Origin: Betaproteobacteria bacterium LSUCC0117
GTDB lineage: Bacteria > Pseudomonadota > Gammaproteobacteria > Burkholderiales > Burkholderiaceae_C
DNA: 64,000 nt
Assembly (NCBI GenBank): GCA_030441535.1
Contig: JAUJFZ010000003.1
Coordinates: forward strand, 1 to 64,000
Reading direction: 5' to 3'
Positions 37,926 to 47,463 of this stretch are shown here, piece after piece (position 1 is the first letter of the stretch; each line of letters starts with the position of its first letter). Under the pieces are notes generated by a model. It made no database searches. It was given only the letters and a program-made list of their open reading frames with translations, and was not told the origin of the DNA. Both the position numbers and the translations under genes were made by a program.

Positions 37926-38833
37926 TCGTCGCCCAGTACCGCATCAGCAGTGTCCCTTACCAGCGCCAGCACAGCAGTCTGTGTTGGCGTGATCGGACGA
38001 CGCGCACTCGTCGCCATCAGTACAGGCAGATCCAGGGCGTTATGGGCAATGCGTTGTGTGACAAAGTCAGACGGTCGAATCGAACGGGACACGGCGTAGG
38101 GCGGCAATAGCGCCGCCCCGGCACCATCCAGCACCAAGTCCAAAATCGCTGCGACACCATCCACTTCTAACGCAACCTTCAATGTATGACCCGCATTGGC
38201 GAGGCGTTGCTCCACGGCTTGCCGAATCGCGTTGGGACGGCGTGGAATCACCATGGGGGTCTGGGCAATCACCGTCAAGCTGACAGGCGGCGGCGGCGGG
38301 TCCAGCGTCAATCCCGGTAAGCGCTTGGTCACCAGCACCAAGGCCTCGGTCAGAAGTGGCTCGATTGTGACGTCGGGCCAGCTTTGCGTGTCATAAACCA
38401 GTGCCGCGTCCAGTCGGCCATGCTGGACTTGTGCCAGCAATGCGGAAGATAACCCCTCTCCGATGGATATTTGTGCTTGTGGCAATTGCTGCTTTGCACT
38501 GCGAATCAGCGGAACGGTGAGCATTCGCGCAAGGCTGGGCGGCAACCCTAGCGCCACCTGCCCGCCAAGCGCGAGGCGCATGTCGCGCAACTCATCGGTG
38601 CAGCGTTCGACCTGATGCAAGATGCCCCGCGCGTGATCGAGTAGCAAGCGCCCCGCCTCTGTGGTCGTAGCGCCACGCCCGTGCCGACGCAGCAACGTCT
38701 GGCGCAAGCTGAGCTCCAAGGTACGAACTTGGCGCGAGAGCGCTGGCTGGGCAATACCCAACTCGGTGGCTGCCCGCGAAAAACTCCCCAACTCGGCAAC
38801 CGCCACGAAATAGCTTAACTGCTTCAGATCCAT
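37922..38833 (-). CDS. LysR-type regulator, probable regulator of the lig operon
   Basis: This 303-residue LysR protein has the N-terminal winged helix (MDLKQLSYFVAVAELGSFS; AATELGIAQPALSRQVRTLE) and a C-terminal inducer-binding domain. It is divergent from the protocatechuate 4,5-cleavage operon with about 100 bases between starts. A T-N11-A-type palindrome lies just upstream of its start. Regulation of the lig genes by protocatechuate or a ring-cleavage intermediate is the natural inference (compare LigR and PmdR). Confidence 0.9.
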   Translation of the reverse strand: MDLKQLSYFVAVAELGSFSRAATELGIAQPALSRQVRTLELSLRQTLLRRHGRGATTTEAGRLLLDHARGILHQVERCTDELRDMRLALGGQVALGLPPSLARMLTVPLIRSAKQQLPQAQISIGEGLSSALLAQVQHGRLDAALVYDTQSWPDVTIEPLLTEALVLVTKRLPGLTLDPPPPPVSLTVIAQTPMVIPRRPNAIRQAVEQRLANAGHTLKVALEVDGVAAILDLVLDGAGAALLPPYAVSRSIRPSDFVTQRIAHNALDLPVLMATSARRPITPTQTAVLALVRDTADAVLGDD

Positions 38834-38844
38834 GCCGAAATGAT

Positions 38845-38863
38845 ATAACAGCTAGTCACTTAT
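38845..38863. promoter_or_regulatory. candidate LysR box (ATAA-N11-TTAT)
   Basis: ATAA (38845-38848) and TTAT (38860-38863) form an inverted repeat with an 11-base spacer, matching the T-N11-A rule. It lies 12-30 bases upstream of the LysR start codon and about 70 bases upstream of the divergent operon. Autoregulation and control of the operon from this site are plausible. Confidence 0.55.
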
Positions 38864-38931
38864 GCACCTTACAGAGTCATCCGACGCGGTGGACAATCGG
38901 TTATCTCGTGCAAAACTGCTTGTAAACATCC

Positions 38932-39657
38932 ATGACGTCGACCTCCACCCCCCATCCGCTCTCGACCCAGAGCCGAGAACCGCTGCGTGTCATTGGCTCA
39001 ATGGCGACCAAGGGGCTGCTGGCTGTCTTGTGCGGTGAGGCGGCAAAGCAGCTGAATTGCCGTGTCGAACCTCTGGCCGTCGGGGGCGTTGACGCTGCCA
39101 AGCGCGTCGCCGCTGATGAGGCGTTTGACGTGGTGTGTTTGGGTGCCCCTGCGATGGCAAAACTACTGGCCTCTGGTCACCTGCGCAGCGAAGCACAGGG
39201 GGTTGTCCGCTCGCGCACGGTTGTGGCAACCCCGACTGGGGCGCCTGCGGTGGACCTCAGCAGTGCCGAAGCGCTAAAGGCAGCCGTATTGGCCGCGCCC
39301 ACCGTCGGTCTCTCGACAGGGCCGAGCGGTGAAGCATTACAAGCGTTGTTCACGCAATGGGGTATCGCAGACACCATCCGAGACCGTATCCAAGTCCCCC
39401 CACCGGGCACACCCGTTGCCAGTCTGTTAGCCAGTGGGGCCGTCAGCCTCGGTTTCCAGCAAGAGGCTGAATTAATGGGGGTAGCCGGCGTCAAGGTATG
39501 CGGCGCGTTACCCACAGAAATTGCCATCGACACGGTGTTCGCTGCCGCTGTCGCCACGGCCAGCAAACAACCAGAATTGGCACAAGCGCTGATCGCCGCT
39601 TGGAACCAAGCAGCGAATGCCCCCATTAAGCTGCAGCACGGCATGCAAACCCTCTGA
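38932..39657 (+). CDS. ModA-like substrate-binding-fold protein without signal peptide
   Basis: This 241-residue protein resembles periplasmic binding proteins of the ModA/PBP-II type (LRVIGSMATKGLLAVLCGEA; DVVCLGAPAMAKLLASG; LSTGPSGEALQALF). It begins with a polar Thr/Ser-rich stretch and no signal peptide, so it is probably cytoplasmic. It is the first gene of the lig operon, 18 bases before ligJ. No transporter permease or ATPase is present. Its position in a complete pathway operon suggests an enzyme or sensor role. The start codon has no clear Shine-Dalgarno, so the N terminus is uncertain. Confidence 0.78.
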   Translation: MTSTSTPHPLSTQSREPLRVIGSMATKGLLAVLCGEAAKQLNCRVEPLAVGGVDAAKRVAADEAFDVVCLGAPAMAKLLASGHLRSEAQGVVRSRTVVATPTGAPAVDLSSAEALKAAVLAAPTVGLSTGPSGEALQALFTQWGIADTIRDRIQVPPPGTPVASLLASGAVSLGFQQEAELMGVAGVKVCGALPTEIAIDTVFAAAVATASKQPELAQALIAAWNQAANAPIKLQHGMQTL

Positions 39658-39675
39658 GAAATAACAGGAGCCTCT

Positions 39676-40716
39676 ATGAGTAAACCCCTCATCATTGATG
39701 TCCACGGACACTACACAACAGCGCCCAAGGCCCTGGAAGAGTGGCGCAACAAACAGATCGCGGCAATCAATGACCCGGCAAACCGCCCCAAGCCGAGCGA
39801 ATTGCGGATCAGTGACGACGAGTTGCGCGAGTCGATTGAGACCAACCAGCTCGCCAAAATGCGTGAACGCGGCAGCGACATCACCATCTTCAGCCCACGT
39901 GCCAGCTTCATGGCTCACCATATTGGGGACTTCGAGGTCTCCAGCACATGGGCCGCTATTTGTAACGAGCTGTGTTTCCGCGTCAGCGAACTGTTCCCCG
40001 ATCACTTCGTACCTGCTGCCATGCTGCCACAGTCGCCCGGCGTTCCGATCGATACCTGTATTCCCGAACTGGAAAAATGCGTGCGTGAATACGGCAACGT
40101 GGGCATTAACTTGAACCCTGATCCATCGGGTGGTCATTGGACATCGCCACCTTTGTCGGATCGCGCGTGGTATCCCATCTACGAAAAGATGGTCGAGTTC
40201 GACATCCCCGCGATGATCCATGTATCTACCAGCTGTAACAGCTGCTTCCACACCACAGGTGCGCACTACCTCAATGCAGACACCACCGCGTTCATGCAAT
40301 GCCTCACGTCAGATTTATTCAAGGACTTCCCCACCCTCAAATTCCTCATCCCACACGGTGGTGGCGCCGTCCCCTACCACTGGGGGCGTTTCCGTGGTTT
40401 AGCGCAAGAGCTCAAAAAGCCATTACTTAAAGACCACCTACTGAACAACATCTTTTTCGACACCTGCGTGTATCACCAACCTGGGATCGACTTGCTAACT
40501 AAGGTCATACCGGTTGAAAACATCTTGTTTGCGAGCGAAATGATCGGCGCGGTTCGCGGCATTGACCCCGAGACGGGTCACTACTACGACGACACTAAAC
40601 GTTACGTCTTGGCAACGCCCAACCTCACGGAAACGCAGCGTCACCAGGTGTTCGAAGGTAACGCCCGCCGCGTATTCCCACGCCTGGATCAACGTTTGAA
40701 GGCCAAAGGCCAATAA
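39676..40716 (+). CDS. ligJ: 4-oxalomesaconate hydratase
   Basis: This 346-residue amidohydrolase-fold enzyme hydrates 4-oxalomesaconate to 4-carboxy-4-hydroxy-2-oxoadipate in the protocatechuate 4,5-cleavage pathway. Metal ligands appear in IDVHGHYTT near the N terminus, [16 protein letters not shown] in the middle and [16 protein letters not shown] after it. Length and motifs fit LigJ/PmdE. AGGAG lies 6 bases before the ATG. It lies between the ModA-like gene and ligK. Confidence 0.93.
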   Translation: MSKPLIIDVHGHYTTAPKALEEWRNKQIAAINDPANRPKPSELRISDDELRESIETNQLAKMRERGSDITIFSPRASFMAHHIGDFEVSSTWAAICNELCFRVSELFPDHFVPAAMLPQSPGVPIDTCIPELEKCVREYGNVGINLNPDPSGGHWTSPPLSDRAWYPIYEKMVEFDIPAMIHVSTSCNSCFHTTGAHYLNADTTAFMQCLTSDLFKDFPTLKFLIPHGGGAVPYHWGRFRGLAQELKKPLLKDHLLNNIFFDTCVYHQPGIDLLTKVIPVENILFASEMIGAVRGIDPETGHYYDDTKRYVLATPNLTETQRHQVFEGNARRVFPRLDQRLKAKGQ

Positions 40717-40741
40717 AAATCACACATTGAAGGACCTCATC

Positions 40742-41425
40742 ATGACTGAATTGGGCGTCGTAAAACGCAACATCATCCGTGCCGATAAATCAGCGACTGA
40801 GCGCCTGGCCAAGCTGGGCAGCGCGACGGTGCATGAAGCCATGGGCCGTGTCGGTCTGTTAAAGCCGTACATGCGCCCGATCTACCCCGGGGCACACATT
40901 GGTGGCACGGCAGTCACTGTGTTGCTACAACCGGGCGACAACTGGATGTTCCACGTGGCCGCGGAACAGATTCAACCCGGCGACGTGGTCATTGCCGGTG
41001 TGACCGCTGAGTGCAGCGATGGCTATTTTGGTGACCTGCTGGCCACCTCGTTCAAAGCCCGTGGCGCACGGGGTTTGATTATCGATGCCGGGGTTCGCGA
41101 CGTCCGCGAGTTGCAGGCGATGGACTTCCCGGTTTGGAGCAAGGCTATTTCAGCTAAGGGGACCATCAAAGCCACGCTCGGCTCCGTGAACATTCCCATT
41201 GTCTGTGCGGGCGCCTTGGTCAATCCTGGCGATGTCGTTGTCGCTGATGATGATGGGGTCGTCATCGTGCCTGCAGCGTGGGCTGAAAAGACGGCTGACG
41301 CCGCAGAAAAACGCGAATCATTCGAGGGTGAAAAGCGAGCAAAATTTGCAGCCGGTGTTTTGGGCCTTGACCTATACAACATGCGTGAACCCCTCGCGAA
41401 AGCGGGCTTGCGTTACATCGATTGA
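40742..41425 (+). CDS. ligK: 4-carboxy-4-hydroxy-2-oxoadipate aldolase / oxaloacetate decarboxylase
   Basis: This 227-residue class II (HMG/CHA) aldolase splits 4-carboxy-4-hydroxy-2-oxoadipate to pyruvate and oxaloacetate, the last pathway step. The RraA-like fold is shown by [35 protein letters not shown], and [15 protein letters not shown] with the catalytic Arg and metal-binding Asp. The start at 40742 follows GAAGGA. It is coupled to ligI downstream. Confidence 0.94.
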   Translation: MTELGVVKRNIIRADKSATERLAKLGSATVHEAMGRVGLLKPYMRPIYPGAHIGGTAVTVLLQPGDNWMFHVAAEQIQPGDVVIAGVTAECSDGYFGDLLATSFKARGARGLIIDAGVRDVRELQAMDFPVWSKAISAKGTIKATLGSVNIPIVCAGALVNPGDVVVADDDGVVIVPAAWAEKTADAAEKRESFEGEKRAKFAAGVLGLDLYNMREPLAKAGLRYID

Positions 41426-41436
41426 GGGCGCACATC

Positions 41437-42384
41437 ATGACAAACGATAAACCCACCAGCGGTGGATTCACCAAAACCAACGGGTGGCTTGACTGGTACA
41501 CCGGCCCGAGCAAACCCACCTTGAAACTCCCCGCAGGTGCCGTCGATGCGCACTGCCACGTGTTCGGACCAGGGGACACCTTTCCCTACGCGCCGCAACG
41601 CAAATACACACCATGCGACGCATCGAAAGATCAGTTGTTTGCCCTGCGTGACCACTTGGGCTTTGAGCGTAATGTAGTGGTGCAAGCCACCTGTCACGGA
41701 TCCGATAACCGTGCCATGGTGGATGCCTTATTGCATGCCAACGGCAAGGCTCGCGGCGTTGCCACGGTTACGCGTGACATTTCAGATGCCGACCTACAGG
41801 CCCTGCATGACGCCGGTGTCCGTGGGGTTCGGTTCAACTTCGTGAAGCGACTGGTTGATTTCACGCCCAAAGAAGAGTTGATTGAAATTGCCAACCGCAT
41901 TAAGCCGCTAGGCTGGCACGTGGTGATTTATTTCGAGGCGGTTGACTTACCCGAACTGTGGGACTTTTTCACCGCACTTCCCACCACCGTTGTGGTCGAT
42001 CACATGGGTCGCCCAGACGTCACACAACCGGTTGATGGCCCCGAGTTCGCACTCTTTGAGCGCTTCATGACTGAACACCCCAATGTGTGGAGCAAGGTAA
42101 CCTGCCCTGAACGGTTATCCGTGAGTGGTCCTAAAGCACTCAATGATGCAACGCAAACTTATACAGATGTCGTGCCTTTTGCCCAACGCCTGATCGCCCG
42201 TTTTCCGGATCGCGTGCTGTGGGGAACCGATTGGCCACACCCCAACCTCAAAGACCACATGCCCGATGATGGGCTGTTGGTGAACTTCATCGCTCAAATC
42301 GCCCCTGATGAGGCGACGCGCCAACGGCTACTCGTTGACAACCCTATGCGCCTTTATTGGCCGGAGGAATACCATGGCACTTGA
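41437..42384 (+). CDS. ligI: 2-pyrone-4,6-dicarboxylate hydrolase
   Basis: This 315-residue amidohydrolase-superfamily lactonase opens 2-pyrone-4,6-dicarboxylate to 4-oxalomesaconate. The N-terminal DAHCHVFGPGDTFPY and RKYTPCDA, the middle VVDHMGRPD and the C-terminal WGTDWPHPNLKDHMPDD with the catalytic Asp match LigI closely. The start at 41437 follows GAGGG after the ligK stop. It overlaps ligA by 11 bases. Confidence 0.95.
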   Translation: MTNDKPTSGGFTKTNGWLDWYTGPSKPTLKLPAGAVDAHCHVFGPGDTFPYAPQRKYTPCDASKDQLFALRDHLGFERNVVVQATCHGSDNRAMVDALLHANGKARGVATVTRDISDADLQALHDAGVRGVRFNFVKRLVDFTPKEELIEIANRIKPLGWHVVIYFEAVDLPELWDFFTALPTTVVVDHMGRPDVTQPVDGPEFALFERFMTEHPNVWSKVTCPERLSVSGPKALNDATQTYTDVVPFAQRLIARFPDRVLWGTDWPHPNLKDHMPDDGLLVNFIAQIAPDEATRQRLLVDNPMRLYWPEEYHGT

Positions 42385-42802
42385 CAAGCCCTACCTCGAT
42401 ATCCCGGGCACCATTATTTTTGATGCCGAACAAAGCCGCAAAGGCTATTGGTTGAACCAGTTTTGCATGTCCCTGATGAAGGCCGAGAACCGTACCCGAT
42501 TCAAGGCTGATGAACGTGCCTACCTCGACGAATGGCCCATGACTGAGGAGCAAAAGCAAGCCGTTCTTGCGCGTGACCTGAACTGGTGCATGGCGACCGG
42601 TGGCAACATTTATTTCTTGGCCAAAATTGGGGCGACCGATGGCAAAAGCTTTCAACAAATGGCGGGCTCCATGACGGGTATGTCGGAAGAGGCCTATCGC
42701 AACATGATGATCAATGGTGGCCGCTCCGTCGAGGGGAATCGCCGCATCGGGGAAAACGGTGATGCGCAGCGTCCGATAGCCCCCAAACACCAGACTTCCT
42801 AA
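42374..42802 (+). CDS. ligA: protocatechuate 4,5-dioxygenase alpha subunit
   Basis: This 142-residue all-helical small subunit of the type II extradiol dioxygenase covers the active site of the beta subunit. YLDIPGTIIFDAEQSRKGY and the C-terminal TGMSEEAYRNMMINGGRS are characteristic. GGAGG lies 7 bases before the ATG at 42374, inside the end of ligI. ligB follows 9 bases later. Confidence 0.96.
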   Translation: MALDKPYLDIPGTIIFDAEQSRKGYWLNQFCMSLMKAENRTRFKADERAYLDEWPMTEEQKQAVLARDLNWCMATGGNIYFLAKIGATDGKSFQQMAGSMTGMSEEAYRNMMINGGRSVEGNRRIGENGDAQRPIAPKHQTS

Positions 42803-43690
<888 letters not shown>

Positions 43691-43714
43691 ACTTAGGCCA
43701 TAGGAAACTGATTC

Positions 43715-44662
43715 ATGACCATTAAAGTAGCCCTTGCTGGCGCCGGCGCGTTCGGTATCAAACACTTAGACGGCATTCAAAAGATTGACGGTGTGGAAGT
43801 CGTCTCTCTCATTTCCCGCGACTTAACCAAGACCCAAGAAGTCGCACAGAAATACGGTATCGCACACGCCACCACGAACCTCAACGATGCGCTGGCGATG
43901 AAAGAGGTGGACGCGGTCATTTTGTGCACGCCCACCCAGATGCATGCGGCGCAAGCATTGGCCTGTTTAGATGCAGGCAAACACGTGCAAGTTGAAATAC
44001 CCTTATGTGATATCTACGCAGAGGGCGCGCGTGTGGTGGAGCGGCAGAAAGAGACCGGGCTCGTCGCGATGTGCGGGCACACACGTCGATTCAACCCAAG
44101 CCACCAGTGGGTCAACAAAAAAATTACAGCGGGTGAGTTCAATATCCAACAAATGGATGTGCAAACGTATTTCTTTCGCCGCACCAACATGAACGCATTG
44201 GGGCAACCGCGCAGTTGGACTGACCATCTGCTGTGGCACCACGCGGCACACACCATTGACCTCTTCACCTACCAAGCGGGCAGCCCCGTGGTGCAGGCCC
44301 ATGCCATCCAAGGCCCAATCCACCCGACGCTGGGCATCGCCATGGACATGAGCATTCAACTGAAAGCTGCAAACGGCGCTATTTGTACCTTGAGCCTGAG
44401 CTTTAACAACGATGGACCGCTCGGCACCTTCTTCCGTTACATTGGCGACACGGGAACCTACATCGCCCGTTACGATGACCTGTTCAACGGTAAAGAAGAA
44501 CCCATTGACGTCTCGAAGGTCGCTGTCAGCATGAACGGCATTGAGCTTCAAGATCGCGAGTTCTTCAGCGCAATCGCTGAGGGGCGCGAACCCAACAGCA
44601 GCGTTGCCAGCGTATTGCCTTGCTACGAGGTCATGCACCAACTTGAACAACAACTGATCTGA
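43715..44662 (+). CDS. ligC: 4-carboxy-2-hydroxymuconate-6-semialdehyde dehydrogenase
   Basis: This 315-residue Gfo/Idh/MocA-type enzyme oxidises the cyclic hemiacetal of 4-carboxy-2-hydroxymuconate semialdehyde with NADP+ to 2-pyrone-4,6-dicarboxylate. The Rossmann motif VALAGAGAFGIKH, the HVQVEIPLCD lysine-replacement region (Glu-Ile-Pro), and the C-terminal ICTLSLSFNNDGPLGTFFRYI fit LigC. AGGAA precedes the ATG. It is the last core pathway gene in the operon. Confidence 0.93.
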   Translation: MTIKVALAGAGAFGIKHLDGIQKIDGVEVVSLISRDLTKTQEVAQKYGIAHATTNLNDALAMKEVDAVILCTPTQMHAAQALACLDAGKHVQVEIPLCDIYAEGARVVERQKETGLVAMCGHTRRFNPSHQWVNKKITAGEFNIQQMDVQTYFFRRTNMNALGQPRSWTDHLLWHHAAHTIDLFTYQAGSPVVQAHAIQGPIHPTLGIAMDMSIQLKAANGAICTLSLSFNNDGPLGTFFRYIGDTGTYIARYDDLFNGKEEPIDVSKVAVSMNGIELQDREFFSAIAEGREPNSSVASVLPCYEVMHQLEQQLI

Positions 44663-44672
44663 TTAACGCCTT

Positions 44673-45680
44673 ATGTCTACCCGCCAACTTGGTCCCTTTA
44701 CCGTTTCTGCTACCGGCTTCGGCTGCATGAATATTTGCCATGCATACAGCGAACGCCTAACAGATGGGGAAGCCGAAAAGGTACTGAAAGCAGCGTTGGA
44801 TGCGGGTATTACCCACTTTGACACGGCCGCACTTTACGGCTTCGGTCAATCGGAGACGTGGGTGGGTAATTTCCTCTCCTCGAATCGACGCGAGTTCACG
44901 TTAGCCAGCAAATGCGGGATGCAAGGCGTTGATGTCGACGGGAGCGGTAACAAGGTCCGTGTGATTGACGGGCGTCCAGAGACCATCAAGAAGACCTGTG
45001 AAGACGCCCTGCGACGCCTCAAAACCGACGTGATCGATTTGTACTACCTGCACCGCTGGGACAAAAAAGTTCCTATCGAAGACAGCATGGGTGGTCTCGC
45101 CGACCTGGTGAGGGAGGGCAAAATCCAAACCATTGGACTCTCGGAGGTTTCCAGTCAAACGTTGCGAAAGGCGCATGCGGTACACCCCATAACGGCGGTA
45201 CAAACAGAATATTCCCTGTGGACACGCAACGCGGAAATCGCCATCGATGCCGCCTGCCGTGAGCTCGGCGTAGCTTTGGTCGCGTTCAGCCCTGTCGCAC
45301 GCGGATTCCTAGCCGACGGTGTTCACAGCGTAGACCAATTTGGCCCCAAAGATATTCGCCGAGGTATGCCACGCTTCCAGGCTGATACCCTGCCACAAAA
45401 CCTCAAGCTCCTCCCGCGCTACAAAGCCATCGCAGCAGACGTGGGCTGCACGCCTGCGCAGTTGGCGATTGCGTGGCTGCTGCATCAAGGCTCGCACATT
45501 CACCCTATTCCAGGTAGTGCAAACGTCGATCATGTCTACGAAAACGCGCGTTCAGATAGCGTTCAACTAGACCCAGCGACCTTGGCTGAGCTGGATCAAT
45601 TGATTAACCAACAAACCGTGGTGGGTAACCGTTACGATGCACAAGCGCAAAGCGAAGTCGACACGGAGTTCTTTGCGTAA
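44673..45680 (+). CDS. aldo/keto reductase
   Basis: This 335-residue TIM-barrel reductase has the AKR pattern ITHFDTAALYGFGQSE (Asp and Tyr of the tetrad), LASKCG (Lys) and YYLHRWDK (His). IHPIPGSANVDHVYEN is the NADPH-binding region. It starts 10 bases after ligC, so it belongs to the operon. A possible job is reducing an aldehyde by-product or precursor, but the substrate is unknown. yigZ follows 7 bases later. Confidence 0.87.
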   Translation: MSTRQLGPFTVSATGFGCMNICHAYSERLTDGEAEKVLKAALDAGITHFDTAALYGFGQSETWVGNFLSSNRREFTLASKCGMQGVDVDGSGNKVRVIDGRPETIKKTCEDALRRLKTDVIDLYYLHRWDKKVPIEDSMGGLADLVREGKIQTIGLSEVSSQTLRKAHAVHPITAVQTEYSLWTRNAEIAIDAACRELGVALVAFSPVARGFLADGVHSVDQFGPKDIRRGMPRFQADTLPQNLKLLPRYKAIAADVGCTPAQLAIAWLLHQGSHIHPIPGSANVDHVYENARSDSVQLDPATLAELDQLINQQTVVGNRYDAQAQSEVDTEFFA

Positions 45681-45687
45681 CTGAGAC

Positions 45688-46293
45688 ATGCCTTACAGCT
45701 TGGCTGAGCCGGTGGCCTCAGAGTTGGTCATCAAGAAAAGCCGTTTCATTGCGCGAATCGAGTCCGTCCCCGACCGCGCGGCAGCACTGGAGATTGTCTC
45801 ATCGCTGCGCCAAGCACACCCGGGTGCGGCGCACGTTTGCTGGGCCTTAATGGCCGGGGGACAATCGGCCGCAAATGATGACGGCGAGCCCAGCGGTACG
45901 GCGGGTCGTCCCATGCTTGAAGCGCTGCGACACCAAGATTTCGATGGCGTGTTGGCGACCGTGATCCGTTATTTCGGCGGTGTGAAACTGGGCGCTGGTG
46001 GCTTGGTGAGGGCCTATACCGACGCCATTGCCACCGCGTGTAGCCAGGCTACAAAAATCGCGCAGATCGCACGTGTCAGTCAAACGTGGCTGGTGCCCTA
46101 TGCGCACGAGGGCGCTATCAGGCGTTTGGCGGACGGCATGGGTGCCACGCTGTTGGTCGAACACGAACCGCAAGCAGTGCGCATGATTTTCAGTGTGGCT
46201 ACCGAGCAGGCGCCGACTCTGACAGAGGCTGTCGTGAACCTCACGGGTGGGCAGGCGCTGTCGGTGTCAACAGCGAACAGGCTCACCCGTTAG
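45688..46293 (+). CDS. yigZ: IMPACT/YigZ family protein
   Basis: This 201-residue protein is of the UPF0029/IMPACT family. The core has KKSRFIARIE, HVCWALMAGG, DDGEPSGTAGRPMLEAL and VIRYFGGVKLGAGGLVRAY, and a small C-terminal DUF1949-like ferredoxin-fold domain follows. The function in bacteria is unclear; eukaryotic IMPACT inhibits GCN2. It may be cotranscribed with the lig operon by position only. Its stop overlaps that of the convergent gentisate dioxygenase gene. Confidence 0.9.
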   Translation: MPYSLAEPVASELVIKKSRFIARIESVPDRAAALEIVSSLRQAHPGAAHVCWALMAGGQSAANDDGEPSGTAGRPMLEALRHQDFDGVLATVIRYFGGVKLGAGGLVRAYTDAIATACSQATKIAQIARVSQTWLVPYAHEGAIRRLADGMGATLLVEHEPQAVRMIFSVATEQAPTLTEAVVNLTGGQALSVSTANRLTR

Positions 46294-47366
46294 GCCGTCT
46301 GGCTGCGGTTTTCGTAGACGCCGAGTTTGCGGTGCAATGGACTCTCATCTGCAACAAACAAGAAGGCCGGATCGCCAGCAGACGGGTTGTGGATGGTGAC
46401 AGCGGTGTAACCCGGTGCACAGCAGGTATCGGCGGTGGCCATGTGAAAGGTCTGATCCTGAATCGTGATCGCTGTTTGTCCTTCTATCTGATGGAAGACC
46501 TGAGCAGGGGATCGTACCGGCAAGGTTACCGTGTCGCCCGGCTGCACCATTTGTGCGTAAAAGCCCAAAATATTTTGTGCATCACCCCCCGTATCTGGGT
46601 TGGTGTAAACCACTTGTAGCTTTGACTGCGCCGGTTGCGCGTCTGCCAACTGCATCAAAGCGTCACGGGCAACAGACCAGGGATAGCGCAACACGGGATA
46701 GGTCGCAACCGGTGTATCGCCATGGCTGCTTCGTGCCTGACGGTCCTCAAAAACCGTCAGCGGTACCACGCTACCCACCGCATACTCGGTGCCCGACTGC
46801 TCGGAGTCAATCGCTTGACGGTCCCCGTTGATGTGATAGCTGGTCTCGGTGTAATAGATGATCGGCAGGTCCAACACGTCCAACCACACGACGGGCTCAG
46901 CCCCGTCGTGGCCGTGCTCATGCCACAACCCTGTCGGCGTGAGAATCAAGTCACCCCGCGCCATGGGGCACCGGACCCCTTGCACCGTGGTGTAGGCACC
47001 CTCCCCCTCAACGACCATACGCACGGCATTGGGTGTGTGCCGATGGCTGGGCGCCCACTCGCCCGGCAATAACAACTGCATGCCCAAATACATGGCTGCA
47101 CTGGCTTGCATTTTCTCAAGCGTGTGGCCTGGGTTGGCCAGCACGAGCACCCGGCGCTCCGCCTTTTCGATGGGCGTCAACTCGCCAGCTTGCAGCAGCA
47201 GTGGTTTGATGTCTCGGTAGGCCCAATGCGTGGGCTGGGTTTGCCGGTTGGGTATTTTCGGTGGCAAGACGCCCCGCAAACTTGGCCACAAGGGCACCAA
47301 ATTGTTTTGCGTTAGCGCATCGCGGTAGGCTTGCGGTAGATCTTCAATACGTCCGAGGTCGTTCAT
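46290..47366 (-). CDS. gentisate 1,2-dioxygenase-like bicupin
   Basis: This 358-residue bicupin cleaves gentisate (or, in related enzymes, salicylate or 1-hydroxy-2-naphthoate) between C1 and C2. The N-terminal cupin has PSHRHTPNAVRMVVEGEGAYT with the Fe(II) His ligands and WHEHGHDG with the third. The WLDVLDLP motif and a second, degenerate cupin follow. No maleylpyruvate isomerase or fumarylpyruvate hydrolase gene is adjacent, so the exact substrate is open. It is divergent from a MarR gene with an operator-like inverted repeat between them. Confidence 0.88.
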   Translation of the reverse strand: MNDLGRIEDLPQAYRDALTQNNLVPLWPSLRGVLPPKIPNRQTQPTHWAYRDIKPLLLQAGELTPIEKAERRVLVLANPGHTLEKMQASAAMYLGMQLLLPGEWAPSHRHTPNAVRMVVEGEGAYTTVQGVRCPMARGDLILTPTGLWHEHGHDGAEPVVWLDVLDLPIIYYTETSYHINGDRQAIDSEQSGTEYAVGSVVPLTVFEDRQARSSHGDTPVATYPVLRYPWSVARDALMQLADAQPAQSKLQVVYTNPDTGGDAQNILGFYAQMVQPGDTVTLPVRSPAQVFHQIEGQTAITIQDQTFHMATADTCCAPGYTAVTIHNPSAGDPAFLFVADESPLHRKLGVYENRSQTA

Positions 47367-47412
47367 GATGGGCTCGCTGGTAAGTAAGGTTCGCTGAAGT
47401 CAACGCCATGAG

Positions 47413-47431
47413 TACACTGATTGTTAGTGTA
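47413..47431. promoter_or_regulatory. inverted repeat, candidate MarR operator
   Basis: TACACT (47413-47418) and AGTGTA (47426-47431) form a perfect 6-bp inverted repeat with a 7-base spacer. It lies between the divergent gentisate dioxygenase (start 47366) and MarR (start 47464) genes. Arms and spacing fit the size of known MarR operators, so it likely mediates repression released by the aromatic substrate. Confidence 0.6.
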
Positions 47432-47463
47432 AAGTTAAAACCGAAAAACCCCCTGAGAATAAA

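Noticed and set aside
39508..40299. 263-codon minus-strand open frame
   Set aside because: It is antisense to ligJ and its neighbour, which have clear families and coupled starts; the translated sequence has no recognisable motif.
44003..44653. 216-codon minus-strand open frame
   Set aside because: It is antisense to ligC; composition is a mirror of the ligC codons and no start signals are visible.
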